Below, piece by piece: positions 8,216-16,918 of a stretch of DNA of 64,000 nt. Source of the stretch: Microbacterium halophytorum (GTDB lineage Bacteria; Actinomycetota; Actinomycetes; Actinomycetales; Microbacteriaceae); NCBI RefSeq assembly GCF_002970975.1, contig NZ_PNFA01000016.1, forward strand, positions 1-64,000, in the 5' to 3' direction. A program made the position numbers and the translations under genes. Position 1 is the stretch's first letter. Each line of letters begins with the position of its first letter. The notes beneath the pieces were generated by a model. The model ran no database searches and had not been told where the DNA came from. It saw only the letters and a list, made by a program, of their open reading frames with translations.

Positions 8216-9334
8216 TCACTGGGCGAGCGGGCGGCGCGACAGGCGCGTCAGGCGCGGGATCTCCGCCGTCGCGCCGGCATCCGCCGGCACGATGACCTCC
8301 TGAGACGCGGCGACCGTCGTGCCGTCCTGCGTCGCGACCGTCAGTGCCGCCTCGGCCGGCGTCCGTCGGGAGACGACCGCGAGCGCGATCGGGCCGAGCT
8401 CGTGGTGGCGCGCCGCCGAGGTGATGCGCCCCGCTTCCCTCTCGCCATCCGACACCGCATCGCCGCGCGCCGGCAGCACGCTCTCGGAGCCGTCGAGGTG
8501 GAGCATGACGAGGCGGCGCGGCGGGTGTCCGAGGTTGTGCACCTTGGCGACCGTCTCCTGCCCGCGGTAGCAGCCCTTGTTCAAGTGCACCGCGCTGCGC
8601 AGCCAGTCGCTCTCGTGCGGGATCGCCTTCTCGTCGACCTCGCCGGACCAGCGCGGCCGCCATGCGGCGATGCGCAGGGCCTCGGCCGCAGCAGCGCCCG
8701 CCGGTTCGAGAGCGGCGAACAGGTCGCTCGCGGGGACCTCGCCGGGGTCGACGACGGCCTCGCACCACGCGCGCTCCGCGCCGGGGTGCTCCTGCGTCTG
8801 CGCGTACTGCCAGCCGCCCGCGGAGACGCTCGACCACGGATCCCGCCAGACGCGACCGCCGGCGAGGGGGACGACGGCCTCGGCCGCGGCTCCCCCAGGG
8901 GCGAAGCCGACGACCGCGAGGTCGCCGCGCTCCGACACCTCGACGCGCGAGCGGAAGCGCATCATGGTCAGCCACTTCGCGAGCGCGGTGACGTCGCCCG
9001 CGTCGGCGATGAGCCACACCGTCTCGCCGTCTTCGTACACGGCCGCGGCATGCTCGACGTGGCCCTGGGGCGAGAGCACGAGGAGCTCCGTGCTCTCCCC
9101 GGGCCCGAGCGCGGAGACGCTCTGCGACGTGATCGAGTCGAGCCAGCTCAGGCGGTCCTCTCCTCGTACCGCGATCACGGCCCGATCGCCGAGCACGGCC
9201 GCGGCGCTGCCGGCGGCGAGCGCGCGCTGCTCGCGCACGGGGTCGCCGAAGTGTGCGACGACGCGGCCGTCGACGACGGCTCCGGCGAGCCCGGCGCCGT
9301 ACGGCGGGGCGATGCCCGGCTCGGTGCCCATCAC
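8216..9334 (-). CDS. ygfZ: YgfZ/GcvT-like folate-binding protein
   Basis: The 372-residue protein belongs to the YgfZ/CAF17 family, tetrahydrofolate-binding proteins needed for assembly or repair of some Fe-S enzymes. The diagnostic KGCYRGQE motif with its conserved cysteine is visible, followed by TVAKVHNLGHPPRRLV. The GcvT-like N-terminal domain contains RGEDRLSWLDSITSQ. The start overlaps the nitrobindin stop as ATGA, so the two are cotranscribed and coupled. This pairing with a nitrobindin gene recurs in actinobacteria. Confidence 0.9.
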   Translation of the reverse strand: MMGTEPGIAPPYGAGLAGAVVDGRVVAHFGDPVREQRALAAGSAAAVLGDRAVIAVRGEDRLSWLDSITSQSVSALGPGESTELLVLSPQGHVEHAAAVYEDGETVWLIADAGDVTALAKWLTMMRFRSRVEVSERGDLAVVGFAPGGAAAEAVVPLAGGRVWRDPWSSVSAGGWQYAQTQEHPGAERAWCEAVVDPGEVPASDLFAALEPAGAAAAEALRIAAWRPRWSGEVDEKAIPHESDWLRSAVHLNKGCYRGQETVAKVHNLGHPPRRLVMLHLDGSESVLPARGDAVSDGEREAGRITSAARHHELGPIALAVVSRRTPAEAALTVATQDGTTVAASQEVIVPADAGATAEIPRLTRLSRRPLAQ

Positions 9335-9936
9335 TGCACCTTCTTCAGCTGCGCCGATGCGTGCGACGACAGGGAGCGCCCCATCGCGGCGATGTCCCAG
9401 GCCCAGAGCAGCTTCTCCTCGACGAGCCCGTACATCCGGGTCGCCGCCGAGTAGTCCTTGGCGCCGGCGGAGCGCACGACCGCATCGGTCGCGAGGTCGA
9501 TGCGCGGCCCCTTCACCTGGCCCACGTAGAGTTCGCTGACGCCGTCGGAGCGCACGATCGACGCCTCGATGTCGAAGCCGTCGCGGGCATTGCGCAGCTT
9601 CTCGATGTCCTCGGCGTTCCGAGGCGCGCGGGACTCCGTCGGCGGCAGCAGACCCGGCCCGACCTCGGCGGCCGAGGACGGCAGCGCGAGGCGCCAGAAC
9701 CCGGTCTCCGCCGCGAGCTGGGCGCGGGTGCCGAGCGGCGTCTCGTACGTGGCCGTCGCCGAATAGAGCACGAAGGGGCCGCCCGTGTGGGTGAAGCTCA
9801 CCTGCTGCTCGAACTCGCCCTCGAAGTGCACGCTGTCGCCCGTCGTGTAGTCGAGCATGCCTGTGCCCTCCCAGACTCCGAGGAGCCAGGACAGGGGCAC
9901 GATCTCGGCGGGCAGGTCGGTGGGGATCTCAATCAT
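9331..9936 (-). CDS. Nitrobindin-like heme-binding beta-barrel protein
   Basis: The 201-residue product is a THAP4/nitrobindin-type (DUF1794) beta barrel. The N-terminal GVWEGTG motif is the family signature, and a histidine in SLSSHASAQLKKV near the C-terminus is in the expected position for the heme ligand. Such proteins bind ferric heme and can isomerise peroxynitrite; the exact role in this organism is unknown. An insertion of about 20 residues around EVGPGLLPPTESRAPRNAED is present. It overlaps ygfZ by four bases, suggesting a shared oxidative or nitrosative stress role. Confidence 0.85.
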   Translation of the reverse strand: MIEIPTDLPAEIVPLSWLLGVWEGTGMLDYTTGDSVHFEGEFEQQVSFTHTGGPFVLYSATATYETPLGTRAQLAAETGFWRLALPSSAAEVGPGLLPPTESRAPRNAEDIEKLRNARDGFDIEASIVRSDGVSELYVGQVKGPRIDLATDAVVRSAGAKDYSAATRMYGLVEEKLLWAWDIAAMGRSLSSHASAQLKKVQ

Positions 9937-9970
9937 GATGCTTCCAGGGTATCCGCGGCGGGACGCAGAA

Positions 9971-9999
9971 GCGCCGGATGCCCGAAGGGCATCCGGCGC
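9971..9999 (-). terminator. Terminator after the 37-residue membrane protein gene
   Basis: A perfect 13-bp stem (9971-9983 with 9987-9999) closes a 3-base loop 16 bases past the small gene's stop. It isolates that gene from the nitrobindin-ygfZ unit downstream. Confidence 0.75.
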
Positions 10000-10014
10000 G
10001 GAAGACGGTCGCGG

Positions 10015-10128
10015 TTACTTCTGGCCGCGGAAGAGGTTCACGATGACGGCGCCGGAAACGAAGGCGATCGCCAGGCTCGCGAGCCCCAGCAGGCCGATGA
10101 AGAACATCTCGAGCGCGAAAAGATCCAT
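10015..10128 (-). CDS. 37-residue single-span membrane protein
   Basis: A short frame from ATG 10128 to TAA 10015 encodes 37 residues: it starts MDLFALEMFFIGLLGLASLA, continues IAFVSGAVIVN and ends LFRGQK. One hydrophobic helix spans most of the protein, with a basic C-terminal tail that should stay inside. Support for it being real: the frame fills the gap between two genes, the composition is membrane-like rather than random, and a perfect terminator follows. I know no function; it may assist a larger membrane protein. Confidence 0.6.
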   Translation of the reverse strand: MDLFALEMFFIGLLGLASLAIAFVSGAVIVNLFRGQK

Positions 10129-10187
10129 GCCGCTAGCTTACACCGAGCACTCCCCTGCTCCGCGCGACGGGCCGTGCCTGCCTGCTT

Positions 10188-10484
10188 CTAGGAGACGAGC
10201 GCGCTGAGCTCGCCGAGGAAGAACGCGAACGCGATCACGCCCACGACGGCGAGCGCACCGAGCGCGGCGCCCGCCGTGCGCACGATGAAGCCGTCGGCTC
10301 GCCCGAGACGGAGGTTCGCGACGAACGCCGCGAACACGCAGGCGCCCGCGGCGACCGCGAACCACTCGAAGCGCTGCTCGAGCGGGGCGAAGAGGCCGAC
10401 GGCGAGCGCGGCGACAGCGCCGAACGCCCAGACCGCGATCAGCGTCGGCAGGGCGGAGCGCGGGGCGAGCTCGTGCGACGACAT
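10188..10484 (-). CDS. Small three-helix membrane protein
   Basis: The 98-residue product begins MSSHELAPRSALPTLIAVWA and has three membrane helices (about residues 13-34, 40-60 and 70-95) with short polar links. I chose ATG 10484; longer in-frame starts run into the glnR promoter. No family is recognised. It is divergent from glnR and upstream of the 37-residue membrane protein, with which it may share a transcript. Confidence 0.7.
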   Translation of the reverse strand: MSSHELAPRSALPTLIAVWAFGAVAALAVGLFAPLEQRFEWFAVAAGACVFAAFVANLRLGRADGFIVRTAGAALGALAVVGVIAFAFFLGELSALVS

Positions 10485-10537
10485 GCGCCCATTCTGCCCC
10501 ATCGCCGCCGGAGCCCTCCCGACCGAGGCGCGCACGC

Positions 10538-10570
10538 GACACATTCCCGAAACATGCGCGTCCCTAAGAT
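10538..10570 (+). promoter_or_regulatory. Candidate GlnR box and -10 upstream of glnR
   Basis: GACAC (10538-10542), six bases, then GAAAC (10549-10553) fits the GlnR half-site pattern gTnAC-n6-GaAAc except for one base in the first half. A -10-like TAAGAT lies at 10565-10570. This would suit autoregulation, but a single short site can occur by chance. Confidence 0.35.
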
Positions 10571-10596
10571 GACAGCAAGCGCCCGGAAGGAGACCC

Positions 10597-11271
10597 GTGA
10601 CTCGGATACTGATTCTGAGCTCCGCCTCCGATGGCGGCGCGCTCCCCGCACTCGACCTGCTCCCCCACGAGTCGAGGCGGCTCCCCGCCTCGACGGCGAG
10701 CCTTGCGAACGCCCCCGACGCCGATGTGATCGTCGTCGATGCCCGCGCGGATCTCGCGGGGGCCAAGGCGCTCTGCGGGCTCCTCGGCACGGCGGGCATC
10801 GAGTCGCCCATCCTGCTCGTCGCGACGGAGGGCGGGCTCGCCGCCGTCGGACCCGAGTGGGGCATCGCAGACGTCGTCCTCGACGCGGCAGGGCCCGCCG
10901 AGGTCGATGCCCGGATCCGGCTCGTGCTGGGCCGGGGCGCCCCGAACGAGGACGAGCACGCGGGCCGCGTGCAGACCTCGGGCCTGACGATCGACGAGTC
11001 CTCGTATTCGGCGAAGGCGCACGGCAAGCCGCTCGACCTCACGTTCAAGGAGTTCCAGCTGCTGCACTTCTTCGCGTCCCACCCGTCACGGGTGTTCACG
11101 CGCGAGCAGCTGCTCAGCGAGGTGTGGGGCTACGACTACTTCGGCGGCACCCGCACCGTCGACGTCCACGTGCGCCGCCTGCGCGCCAAGCTCGGCGACC
11201 TCGAGCAGCTCATCGGCACCGTGCGGAACGTCGGCTACCGCTTCGTCGTCGAGGACGCCTCGGACAGCTGA
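10597..11271 (+). CDS. glnR: GlnR, global nitrogen regulator
   Basis: The 224-residue protein matches actinobacterial GlnR, an orphan OmpR-type regulator that controls glutamine synthetase and ammonium uptake genes. The receiver-like domain keeps the GlnR hallmarks VIVVDARADLAGAKALCGLL and GGLAAVGPEWG but lacks a normal acidic phosphorylation pocket, consistent with a partner-less regulator. The winged helix (LTFKEFQLLHFFASHPSRVF, then RTVDVHVRRLRAKLG) is highly conserved. Translation starts at GTG 10597 after GGAAGGAG. It lies directly before ppk1, a position that links nitrogen and phosphate control. Confidence 0.88.
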   Translation: MTRILILSSASDGGALPALDLLPHESRRLPASTASLANAPDADVIVVDARADLAGAKALCGLLGTAGIESPILLVATEGGLAAVGPEWGIADVVLDAAGPAEVDARIRLVLGRGAPNEDEHAGRVQTSGLTIDESSYSAKAHGKPLDLTFKEFQLLHFFASHPSRVFTREQLLSEVWGYDYFGGTRTVDVHVRRLRAKLGDLEQLIGTVRNVGYRFVVEDASDS

Positions 11272-11332
11272 CCCCGCGCCCCCACGGGCGCCACCGGCGC
11301 GACACTCCCGGATAGCGACGCGCACGCGGGCA

Positions 11333-11365
11333 GTTCACCCGCGCGTCACCCGGCGGTGTCAGGAT
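11333..11365 (+). promoter_or_regulatory. PHO box and promoter of ppk1
   Basis: GTTCACCCGCG (11333-11343) and CGTCACCCGGC (11344-11354) form an 11-base direct repeat of the actinobacterial PHO-box type. Five bases later comes the -10-like hexamer CAGGAT (11360-11365). The first half-site begins with the seven bases GTTCACC, also seen twice before pstS. Confidence 0.65.
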
Positions 11366-11399
11366 GGGACCCTGGCCACACCTATCGGCAGGAGCGCGC

Positions 11400-13577
11400 A
11401 TGACCGACGCAACCATGGTCGACACCGGACTCGGCGACGCCGATGACGACGACTTCGACGAGATCGTCCCCGACGTCGTCGACCTCCCCGCTGACCGATA
11501 CATCGATCGCGAGCTGAGCTGGCTCGCCTTCAACCAGCGCGTGCTCGAGCTGGCAGAGGACCCGAACGTTCCGCTGCTGGAGCGCACGAACTTCATGGGC
11601 ATCTTCGCGAGCAACCTGGACGAATTCTTCATGGTCAGGGTCGCAGGGCTGAAGCGCCGCATCATGACGGGGCTCGCGGTGCCGACGAATATCGGCACGC
11701 CGCCCGCGAAGGTGCTCGAGTCGATCAGCGCCGAAGCGCACGCGCTCCAGGAGCGCCACGCCGCGGTGTGGCACGACGACCTGCGACCGGCTCTCGCCGC
11801 CGAGGGCATCGAGATGGTCTCGTGGCACGACCTGTCGGGCGAAGAGCAGGCCGAGCTGTACGAATACTTCCAGGTGCGCGTCTTCCCCGTGCTGATGCCG
11901 CTCGCGGTCGACCCCGCCCACCCGTTCCCGTACATCTCCGGCCTCTCGCTCAACCTGGCCGTGCGCATCCGCAACGCTCGCACGGGCCGACAGGAGTTCG
12001 CGCGTGTGAAGGTCCCCGCCATGCTGCCGCGCGTCGTGCCCGTGCCCGGCCCCGAGGACGGACCGACCCGGCTGCTGCCGCTCGAGGACCTGATCGCGGA
12101 GAACCTCACCGACCTGTTCCCGGGGATGGACGTGCTGCAGCACCACGCGTTCCGCCTCACGCGCAACGAAGACATGGTCGTGGAGGAGGACGAGACCGAG
12201 AACCTCATCCAGGCGCTCGAGCAGGAGCTGCGGCGCCGCCGCTTCGGCCCGCCGATCCGGCTCGAGATCGCCGAGGACATGGACGACGTCACGCTCGACC
12301 TGCTCCTCGACGAGCTCGACATCTCGGAGCAGGAGGTCTACCGGCTCCGCGGCCCGCTCGATCTCCGGGCGCTGTTCGGCCTCGGTTCGATCGATCGCCC
12401 CGACCTGAAGTTCGTCAAGCACGTGCCGGTGACGGCGCTCGAGCTGCGCCCCAAGGACGTCGACTCGAAGCACGCCAAGGCCGACGTGTTCGCCGCGATC
12501 CGCTCCGGCGACGTCCTGGTGCACCACCCGTACGAGTCGTTCGCGACGAGCGTCCAAGCGTTCCTCGAGCAGGCCGCCCGTGACCCGCAGGTGCTCGCGA
12601 TCAAGCAGACGCTCTACCGCACGAGCGGCGACAGCCCGATCGTGAAGGCTCTGATCGAGGCCGCGCAGAACGGGAAGCAGGTCCTCGCCCTCGTCGAGGT
12701 GAAGGCGCGCTTCGACGAGGCCAACAACATCGAGTGGGCGCGCCAGCTCGAGAAGGCCGGCGTGCACGTCGTGTACGGCCTCGTCGGCCTGAAGACGCAC
12801 TGCAAGCTCGCCCTCGTGATCCGCGAGGAGCGGGGCGAGCTGCGTCACTACAGCCACGTCGGCACCGGCAACTACAACCCGAAGACGAGCCGCATCTACG
12901 AGGACTTCGGCCTGTTCACCGCCGACCCCGCCGTCGGCCTCGACCTCACGCGCCTGTTCAACGAGCTCAGCGGATACGCGATCGAGAAGAAGTTCAAGCG
13001 GCTCCTCGTGGCGCCGCTGCACCTGCGCAAGGGCCTCGTGAAGCTCATCGACCGCGAGGTGAAGCACGCGCGGGCGGGCAAGCACGCGCGCGTGCAGATC
13101 AAGGTCAACTCCCTCGTCGACGAGCAGGTCATCGACGCCCTGTACCGCGCCAGCCAGGCGGGCGTGCAGGTCGACGTGTGGGTGCGGGGCATCTGCAGCC
13201 TCCGGGTCGACCTGCCCGGCGTGAGCGAGAACATCCGGGTGCGCAGCGTGCTCGGGCGGTACCTCGAGCACTCCCGCGTCTTCGCCTTCCACAACGACGG
13301 CTCGCCCGAGGTGTACATCGGCAGCGCCGACATGATGCACCGCAACCTCGACCGCCGCATCGAGGCACTCGTGAGCGTCAAGGAGGAGCGGCACGTGCAG
13401 GAGCTGCTCGCGCTGTTCGACCTCGCGATGGACGACGGCTCCTCGACATGGCACCTGGGCGAGGGCGGCACCTGGACGCGGCGCCACCGCGACGACGACG
13501 GCCAGCCGCTGCCCGACACGCAGGACGTCACGATGACGCGCGTCGCGAGTCGTCGCCGCTCTCGCACGCCGAGATGA
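11400..13577 (+). CDS. ppk1: Polyphosphate kinase 1
   Basis: This 725-residue enzyme reversibly polymerises the gamma-phosphate of ATP into polyphosphate. The N-terminal domain begins [20 protein letters not shown]. The two catalytic histidines lie in [14 protein letters not shown] (H486) and YLEHSRVF (H624), and [14 protein letters not shown] completes the PLD-like active site. I chose ATG 11400, which has AGGAG at 11390-11394; starts farther up lack this. The stop overlaps the next start as ATGA. The upstream PHO box suggests induction when phosphate is scarce, when scavenged phosphate would be stored. Confidence 0.95.
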   Translation: MTDATMVDTGLGDADDDDFDEIVPDVVDLPADRYIDRELSWLAFNQRVLELAEDPNVPLLERTNFMGIFASNLDEFFMVRVAGLKRRIMTGLAVPTNIGTPPAKVLESISAEAHALQERHAAVWHDDLRPALAAEGIEMVSWHDLSGEEQAELYEYFQVRVFPVLMPLAVDPAHPFPYISGLSLNLAVRIRNARTGRQEFARVKVPAMLPRVVPVPGPEDGPTRLLPLEDLIAENLTDLFPGMDVLQHHAFRLTRNEDMVVEEDETENLIQALEQELRRRRFGPPIRLEIAEDMDDVTLDLLLDELDISEQEVYRLRGPLDLRALFGLGSIDRPDLKFVKHVPVTALELRPKDVDSKHAKADVFAAIRSGDVLVHHPYESFATSVQAFLEQAARDPQVLAIKQTLYRTSGDSPIVKALIEAAQNGKQVLALVEVKARFDEANNIEWARQLEKAGVHVVYGLVGLKTHCKLALVIREERGELRHYSHVGTGNYNPKTSRIYEDFGLFTADPAVGLDLTRLFNELSGYAIEKKFKRLLVAPLHLRKGLVKLIDREVKHARAGKHARVQIKVNSLVDEQVIDALYRASQAGVQVDVWVRGICSLRVDLPGVSENIRVRSVLGRYLEHSRVFAFHNDGSPEVYIGSADMMHRNLDRRIEALVSVKEERHVQELLALFDLAMDDGSSTWHLGEGGTWTRRHRDDDGQPLPDTQDVTMTRVASRRRSRTPR

Positions 13578-14527
13578 ATAATGGCACGGTGAGCAACGGC
13601 ACGGTCTACGCCGCGGGCGGCATCCTCTGGCGCCTCAGCGGCGGGCGGTTGCGGGTGCTCGTCGTGCACAGGAAGACGCACAACGACATCAGCTTCCCCA
13701 AGGGCAAGGTCAAACCGGGTGAGATCCTGGCCGAGACCGCCGCGCGGGAGGTGTGGGAGGAATCGGGCGTCCGGGCGGCGGTCGGTCCTCCCGTCGGCAT
13801 CTGCCGCTACCGCCTCCCCGGCGGCCGCAAGAAGGTCGTGCACTACTGGGCCATGCGCGCCAAGGAACGCGCCGTGCGGGAGAGCACGTTCGCCCCGAAC
13901 CGCGAGATCGACGCCGTCGAATGGCTGTCCGCCGAGGCGGCGCTGAAGCGCCTGAGCTATGCGTTCGACATCGAGATCCTCGAGGCCTTCCTCGGACAGT
14001 TCGAGGACGGTGCGCGCGCGACCTTCCCGATCGTCGCGCAGCGCCACGGCGCCGCGATGTCGCGCAGCGAGTGGGGCCGTGCCGACCGGCTGCGCCCCCT
14101 CACGGACCGGGGCGCCGCCCAGGCGCGGGCGCTCGCCGGCGAGCTGCGCGCGTTCGGCGTGCGCAAGATCGTCTCGAGCACAGCCACCCGATGCGTCGAG
14201 ACCGTCGCGCCGCTGTCCGCGGCACTGAAGCGGCCGATCGCCGCGACCGACGACATCAGCCAGGATGCCTGGGAGGACGGCCTCGACGACATCGCGCGGA
14301 TCGTCGACAAGCGGGTCGACGCCGGCAAGGGCGCCGTGATCTGCAGCCACGGCCCCGTCCTGCCTGGGATCCTCGAGCGCATCGCACTCGCGACCCGCGA
14401 ATCCAGCGCCGCCCGCTTCACGGAGCACGCCGGATTGCGCACGGGGGCGTTCGTCGTCGCGCATGTGTCGAAGCATGAGCCTGAACGGCGGCTCGTCGCG
14501 GTCGAATCCCACGCCCCGCTCGTCTGA
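13574..14527 (+). CDS. MutT1-like Nudix hydrolase fused to a histidine phosphatase
   Basis: The 317-residue protein has a Nudix domain (about residues 8-140) with the Nudix box [20 protein letters not shown] and a histidine-phosphatase domain (about 150-317) with [20 protein letters not shown] and SHGPVLPG. This layout is that of mycobacterial MutT1, which hydrolyses oxidised nucleotides and diadenosine polyphosphates and then removes a phosphate. The start overlaps the ppk1 stop as ATGA, so it shares the ppk1 transcript. A role in nucleotide or polyphosphate clean-up is inferred from that coupling. Confidence 0.88.
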   Translation: MNNGTVSNGTVYAAGGILWRLSGGRLRVLVVHRKTHNDISFPKGKVKPGEILAETAAREVWEESGVRAAVGPPVGICRYRLPGGRKKVVHYWAMRAKERAVRESTFAPNREIDAVEWLSAEAALKRLSYAFDIEILEAFLGQFEDGARATFPIVAQRHGAAMSRSEWGRADRLRPLTDRGAAQARALAGELRAFGVRKIVSSTATRCVETVAPLSAALKRPIAATDDISQDAWEDGLDDIARIVDKRVDAGKGAVICSHGPVLPGILERIALATRESSAARFTEHAGLRTGAFVVAHVSKHEPERRLVAVESHAPLV

Positions 14528-14567
14528 GCCCGCCGCACAGCGGCCTCCGAGGTGCTGTCTGCGCGCG

Positions 14568-14611
14568 ATTCCACCCCCGTTCACCTTCCGTTCACCCTGC
14601 CAGCGCACTCT
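14568..14611 (+). promoter_or_regulatory. PHO box and promoter of pstS
   Basis: GTTCACCTTCC (14579-14589) and GTTCACCCTGC (14590-14600) are an excellent 11-base direct repeat. A weaker unit ATTCCACCCCC precedes them at 14568-14578. A -10-like CACTCT lies at 14606-14611, five bases past the box, the same spacing as before phoU and ppk1. RegX3 is the obvious candidate to bind it. Confidence 0.75.
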
Positions 14612-14692
14612 CGTTAACACCCGCGCTTAGCGTCGGGGCGGACCCGGTGAGAACCAGGGTCGTTCCTGACCACATGACTGAACGGACACACA

Positions 14693-15802
14693 GTGAAGAT
14701 CACCCGTTTCACGAGCGTCGCAGCCCTGGGCGCCGCTGCGGCAATCGCCCTCGCCGGCTGCGCTGCGAACGAGGGCGGCAGCTCCTCGTCGGCGGAAGGC
14801 ACCGAGAGCGGCTCGACGCTCGAGGGCACGCTGAACGCCAGCGGCGCCTCGTCGCAGGTCGCCGCGCAGGAGGCCTGGGTCGCCGGTTTCCAGACCGCGA
14901 ACGAGGGCGTGACCGTCAACTACGAGTCGACCGGTTCGGGCACGGGCCGCGAGAACTTCATCGCGGGCGCCAGCAACTTCATCGGCTCTGACCGCGCGTT
15001 CAACGACGAAGAGGTCGCCGCCGGCGGCTTCGGCGCGTGCGCGAGCGACGCGATCGTCGAGGTGCCGATGTACATCTCGCCCGTCGCCGTCGCGTTCAAC
15101 CTCGAGGGCGTCGACACGCTGAACCTCGACCCCGAGACGATCGCCGGCATCTTCGCCGGTGAGATCACCAACTGGAACGACGAGGCCATCGCGTCGGCCA
15201 ACCCCGACGCCGAGCTCCCCGACCAGGCCATCACGCCGGTCCACCGCGCCGACGACTCGGGCACCACCGAGACCTTCGTCACCTACCTGCAGGCGACCGC
15301 CCCCGACATCTGGGACTTCGAGATCTCGGGCGAGTGGCCCCTCGACAGCGGTGAGGCCGCCCAGCAGACCTCGGGCGTCGCCCAGGCGCTCTCCGGCGGC
15401 GTCGGCACGATCGGCTACCTCGACGCGTCGCAGATTCCCGAGGGCACCGGCCAGGTGCACGTGGGCGTCGACGGCGAGTACGTCGAGTACTCCTCGGACG
15501 CGGCAGCCGCGCTCGTCGAGAACTCGGCGCTGGTCGAGGGCCGCGGCGAGGGCGACCTCGTGTTCGACGTCGACCCGGCCGCTGCCACCGGCGGCGCCTA
15601 CCCGATCGCCCTCGTCAGCTACGCGATCGCATGCGAGGAGTACGAGGACGAGAACGTCGGCGCGCTGGTGAAGGCGTACTTCGAGTACATGGCGAGCGCC
15701 GAGGGCCAGGATGCCGCGGCCGAGAACGCCGGCAACGCCCCGATCTCCGACTCGCTGCGCGAGCAGGTGCTCGGCGCGATCGACACGATCCAGGCTGGCT
15801 GA
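14693..15802 (+). CDS. pstS: PstS, phosphate-binding lipoprotein
   Basis: The 369-residue product is the extracellular phosphate receptor of the Pst ABC transporter. The signal peptide ends in lipobox ALAGC, with lipidated C23. Ligand-binding segments NASGASSQ, STGSGTGRENF and HRADDSGTTETF are typical of PstS. The start is GTG 14693. It heads the pstSCAB operon; a large hairpin between pstS and pstC probably lets the receptor be made in excess. A PHO box precedes it. Confidence 0.96.
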   Translation: MKITRFTSVAALGAAAAIALAGCAANEGGSSSSAEGTESGSTLEGTLNASGASSQVAAQEAWVAGFQTANEGVTVNYESTGSGTGRENFIAGASNFIGSDRAFNDEEVAAGGFGACASDAIVEVPMYISPVAVAFNLEGVDTLNLDPETIAGIFAGEITNWNDEAIASANPDAELPDQAITPVHRADDSGTTETFVTYLQATAPDIWDFEISGEWPLDSGEAAQQTSGVAQALSGGVGTIGYLDASQIPEGTGQVHVGVDGEYVEYSSDAAAALVENSALVEGRGEGDLVFDVDPAAATGGAYPIALVSYAIACEEYEDENVGALVKAYFEYMASAEGQDAAAENAGNAPISDSLREQVLGAIDTIQAG

Positions 15803-15828
15803 TCACCTGATCACCCACCGGTGCCCCC

Positions 15829-15874
15829 GCGAACTCCGCGCGACCGAGAGGCGCACGGAGCCGCGGGGGCACCG
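15829..15874 (+). repeat. Hairpin between pstS and pstC
   Basis: CGGTGCCCCCGCG (15829-15841) pairs exactly with CGCGGGGGCACCG (15862-15874). The 20-base loop contains a further CTCCG/CGGAG pairing. It lies between the receptor and permease genes and may stabilise the pstS 3' end or end part of transcription. Confidence 0.7.
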
Positions 15875-15921
15875 CCGCGATCACCGCACCCGACAGAGCA
15901 ACCGACCAGGACCAGGAGCCC

Positions 15922-16917
15922 ATGACCACGTCCGAGCAGACGCCCGTGGCTGACCCCGCGCCGCCCGCGTCCACACCCCCCGACAGGCAGGGCGCCATCA
16001 AGGCGAAGAAGCGCCTCGGCGACCGGATGTTCTCCGGCACCGCCCTGGGCGCCGGCTGGATCATCCTGGTCGTGCTGGCGGCCGTCGCCGTCTTCCTGAT
16101 CGTGCAGTCGATCCCGGCGTTCAAGCCGGACACGAGCGGCAACCACATTCTGAACGGGCAGTCGTTCTGGTCGTACGTCGGCCCGCTGATCTTCGGCACC
16201 GTGTGGTCGTCGTTCCTCGCCCTGATCGTCGCGACGCCCATCGCGATCGGCATCGCGCTGTTCATCTCGCACTACGCGCCGCGCGGGCTCGCCGCCGTTC
16301 TCGGCTACGTCATCGATCTCCTGGCCGCCGTGCCCTCCGTGGTCTTCGGCCTCTGGGGCGGCCTCGTGTTCGCCCCTATGCTGCAGCCCGGCTTCGTGTG
16401 GCTGAACGACAACCTCGGCTGGATCCCGTTGTTCGGCGGCGTCGTCTCCCCCACCGGTCGCACCATCCTCACGGCGGCGCTCGTGCTCGCCGTCATGATC
16501 CTGCCGGTCATGACCGCGATCTGCCGCGAGGTCTTCCTGCAGGCGCCGCGCCTGCACGAGGAAGCGGCGCTCGCGCTCGGCGCGACCCGCTGGGAGATGA
16601 TCCGGATGGCCGTCCTGCCGTTCGCCCGAGGCGGCATGGTGTCGGGCGCGATGCTCGGCCTCGGCCGCGCGCTCGGCGAGACGATGGCCGTGACGATGGT
16701 GCTCTCGGTCAGCGGCGTCGTCACCTTCGAACTGCTCACCTCCGTCAACCCGACGCCGATCCCCGCCAACATCGCGCTGGCCTTCCCCGAGGCCCACGGC
16801 GAAGGCGTCAACGCCCTGATCGCGACCGGCCTCGTGCTGTTCGTCGTGACCTTCGCCGTCAACGCGCTGGCCCGCTGGATCGTCAACCGCCGCGCCGAGT
16901 TCTCGGGAGCGAACTGA
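15922..16917 (+). CDS. pstC: PstC, phosphate ABC transporter permease
   Basis: The 331-residue protein is one of the two membrane subunits of the high-affinity phosphate importer. A cytoplasmic N-terminal tail of about 45 residues precedes six membrane helices. The ABC coupling loop is seen as EEAALALGATRWEMIRMAVLP, and the conserved AVPSVVFGLWG segment lies in the third or fourth helix. It starts 119 bases after pstS, past an intergenic hairpin, and ends one base before pstA. Confidence 0.95.
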   Translation: MTTSEQTPVADPAPPASTPPDRQGAIKAKKRLGDRMFSGTALGAGWIILVVLAAVAVFLIVQSIPAFKPDTSGNHILNGQSFWSYVGPLIFGTVWSSFLALIVATPIAIGIALFISHYAPRGLAAVLGYVIDLLAAVPSVVFGLWGGLVFAPMLQPGFVWLNDNLGWIPLFGGVVSPTGRTILTAALVLAVMILPVMTAICREVFLQAPRLHEEAALALGATRWEMIRMAVLPFARGGMVSGAMLGLGRALGETMAVTMVLSVSGVVTFELLTSVNPTPIPANIALAFPEAHGEGVNALIATGLVLFVVTFAVNALARWIVNRRAEFSGAN

Positions 16918-16918
16918 C

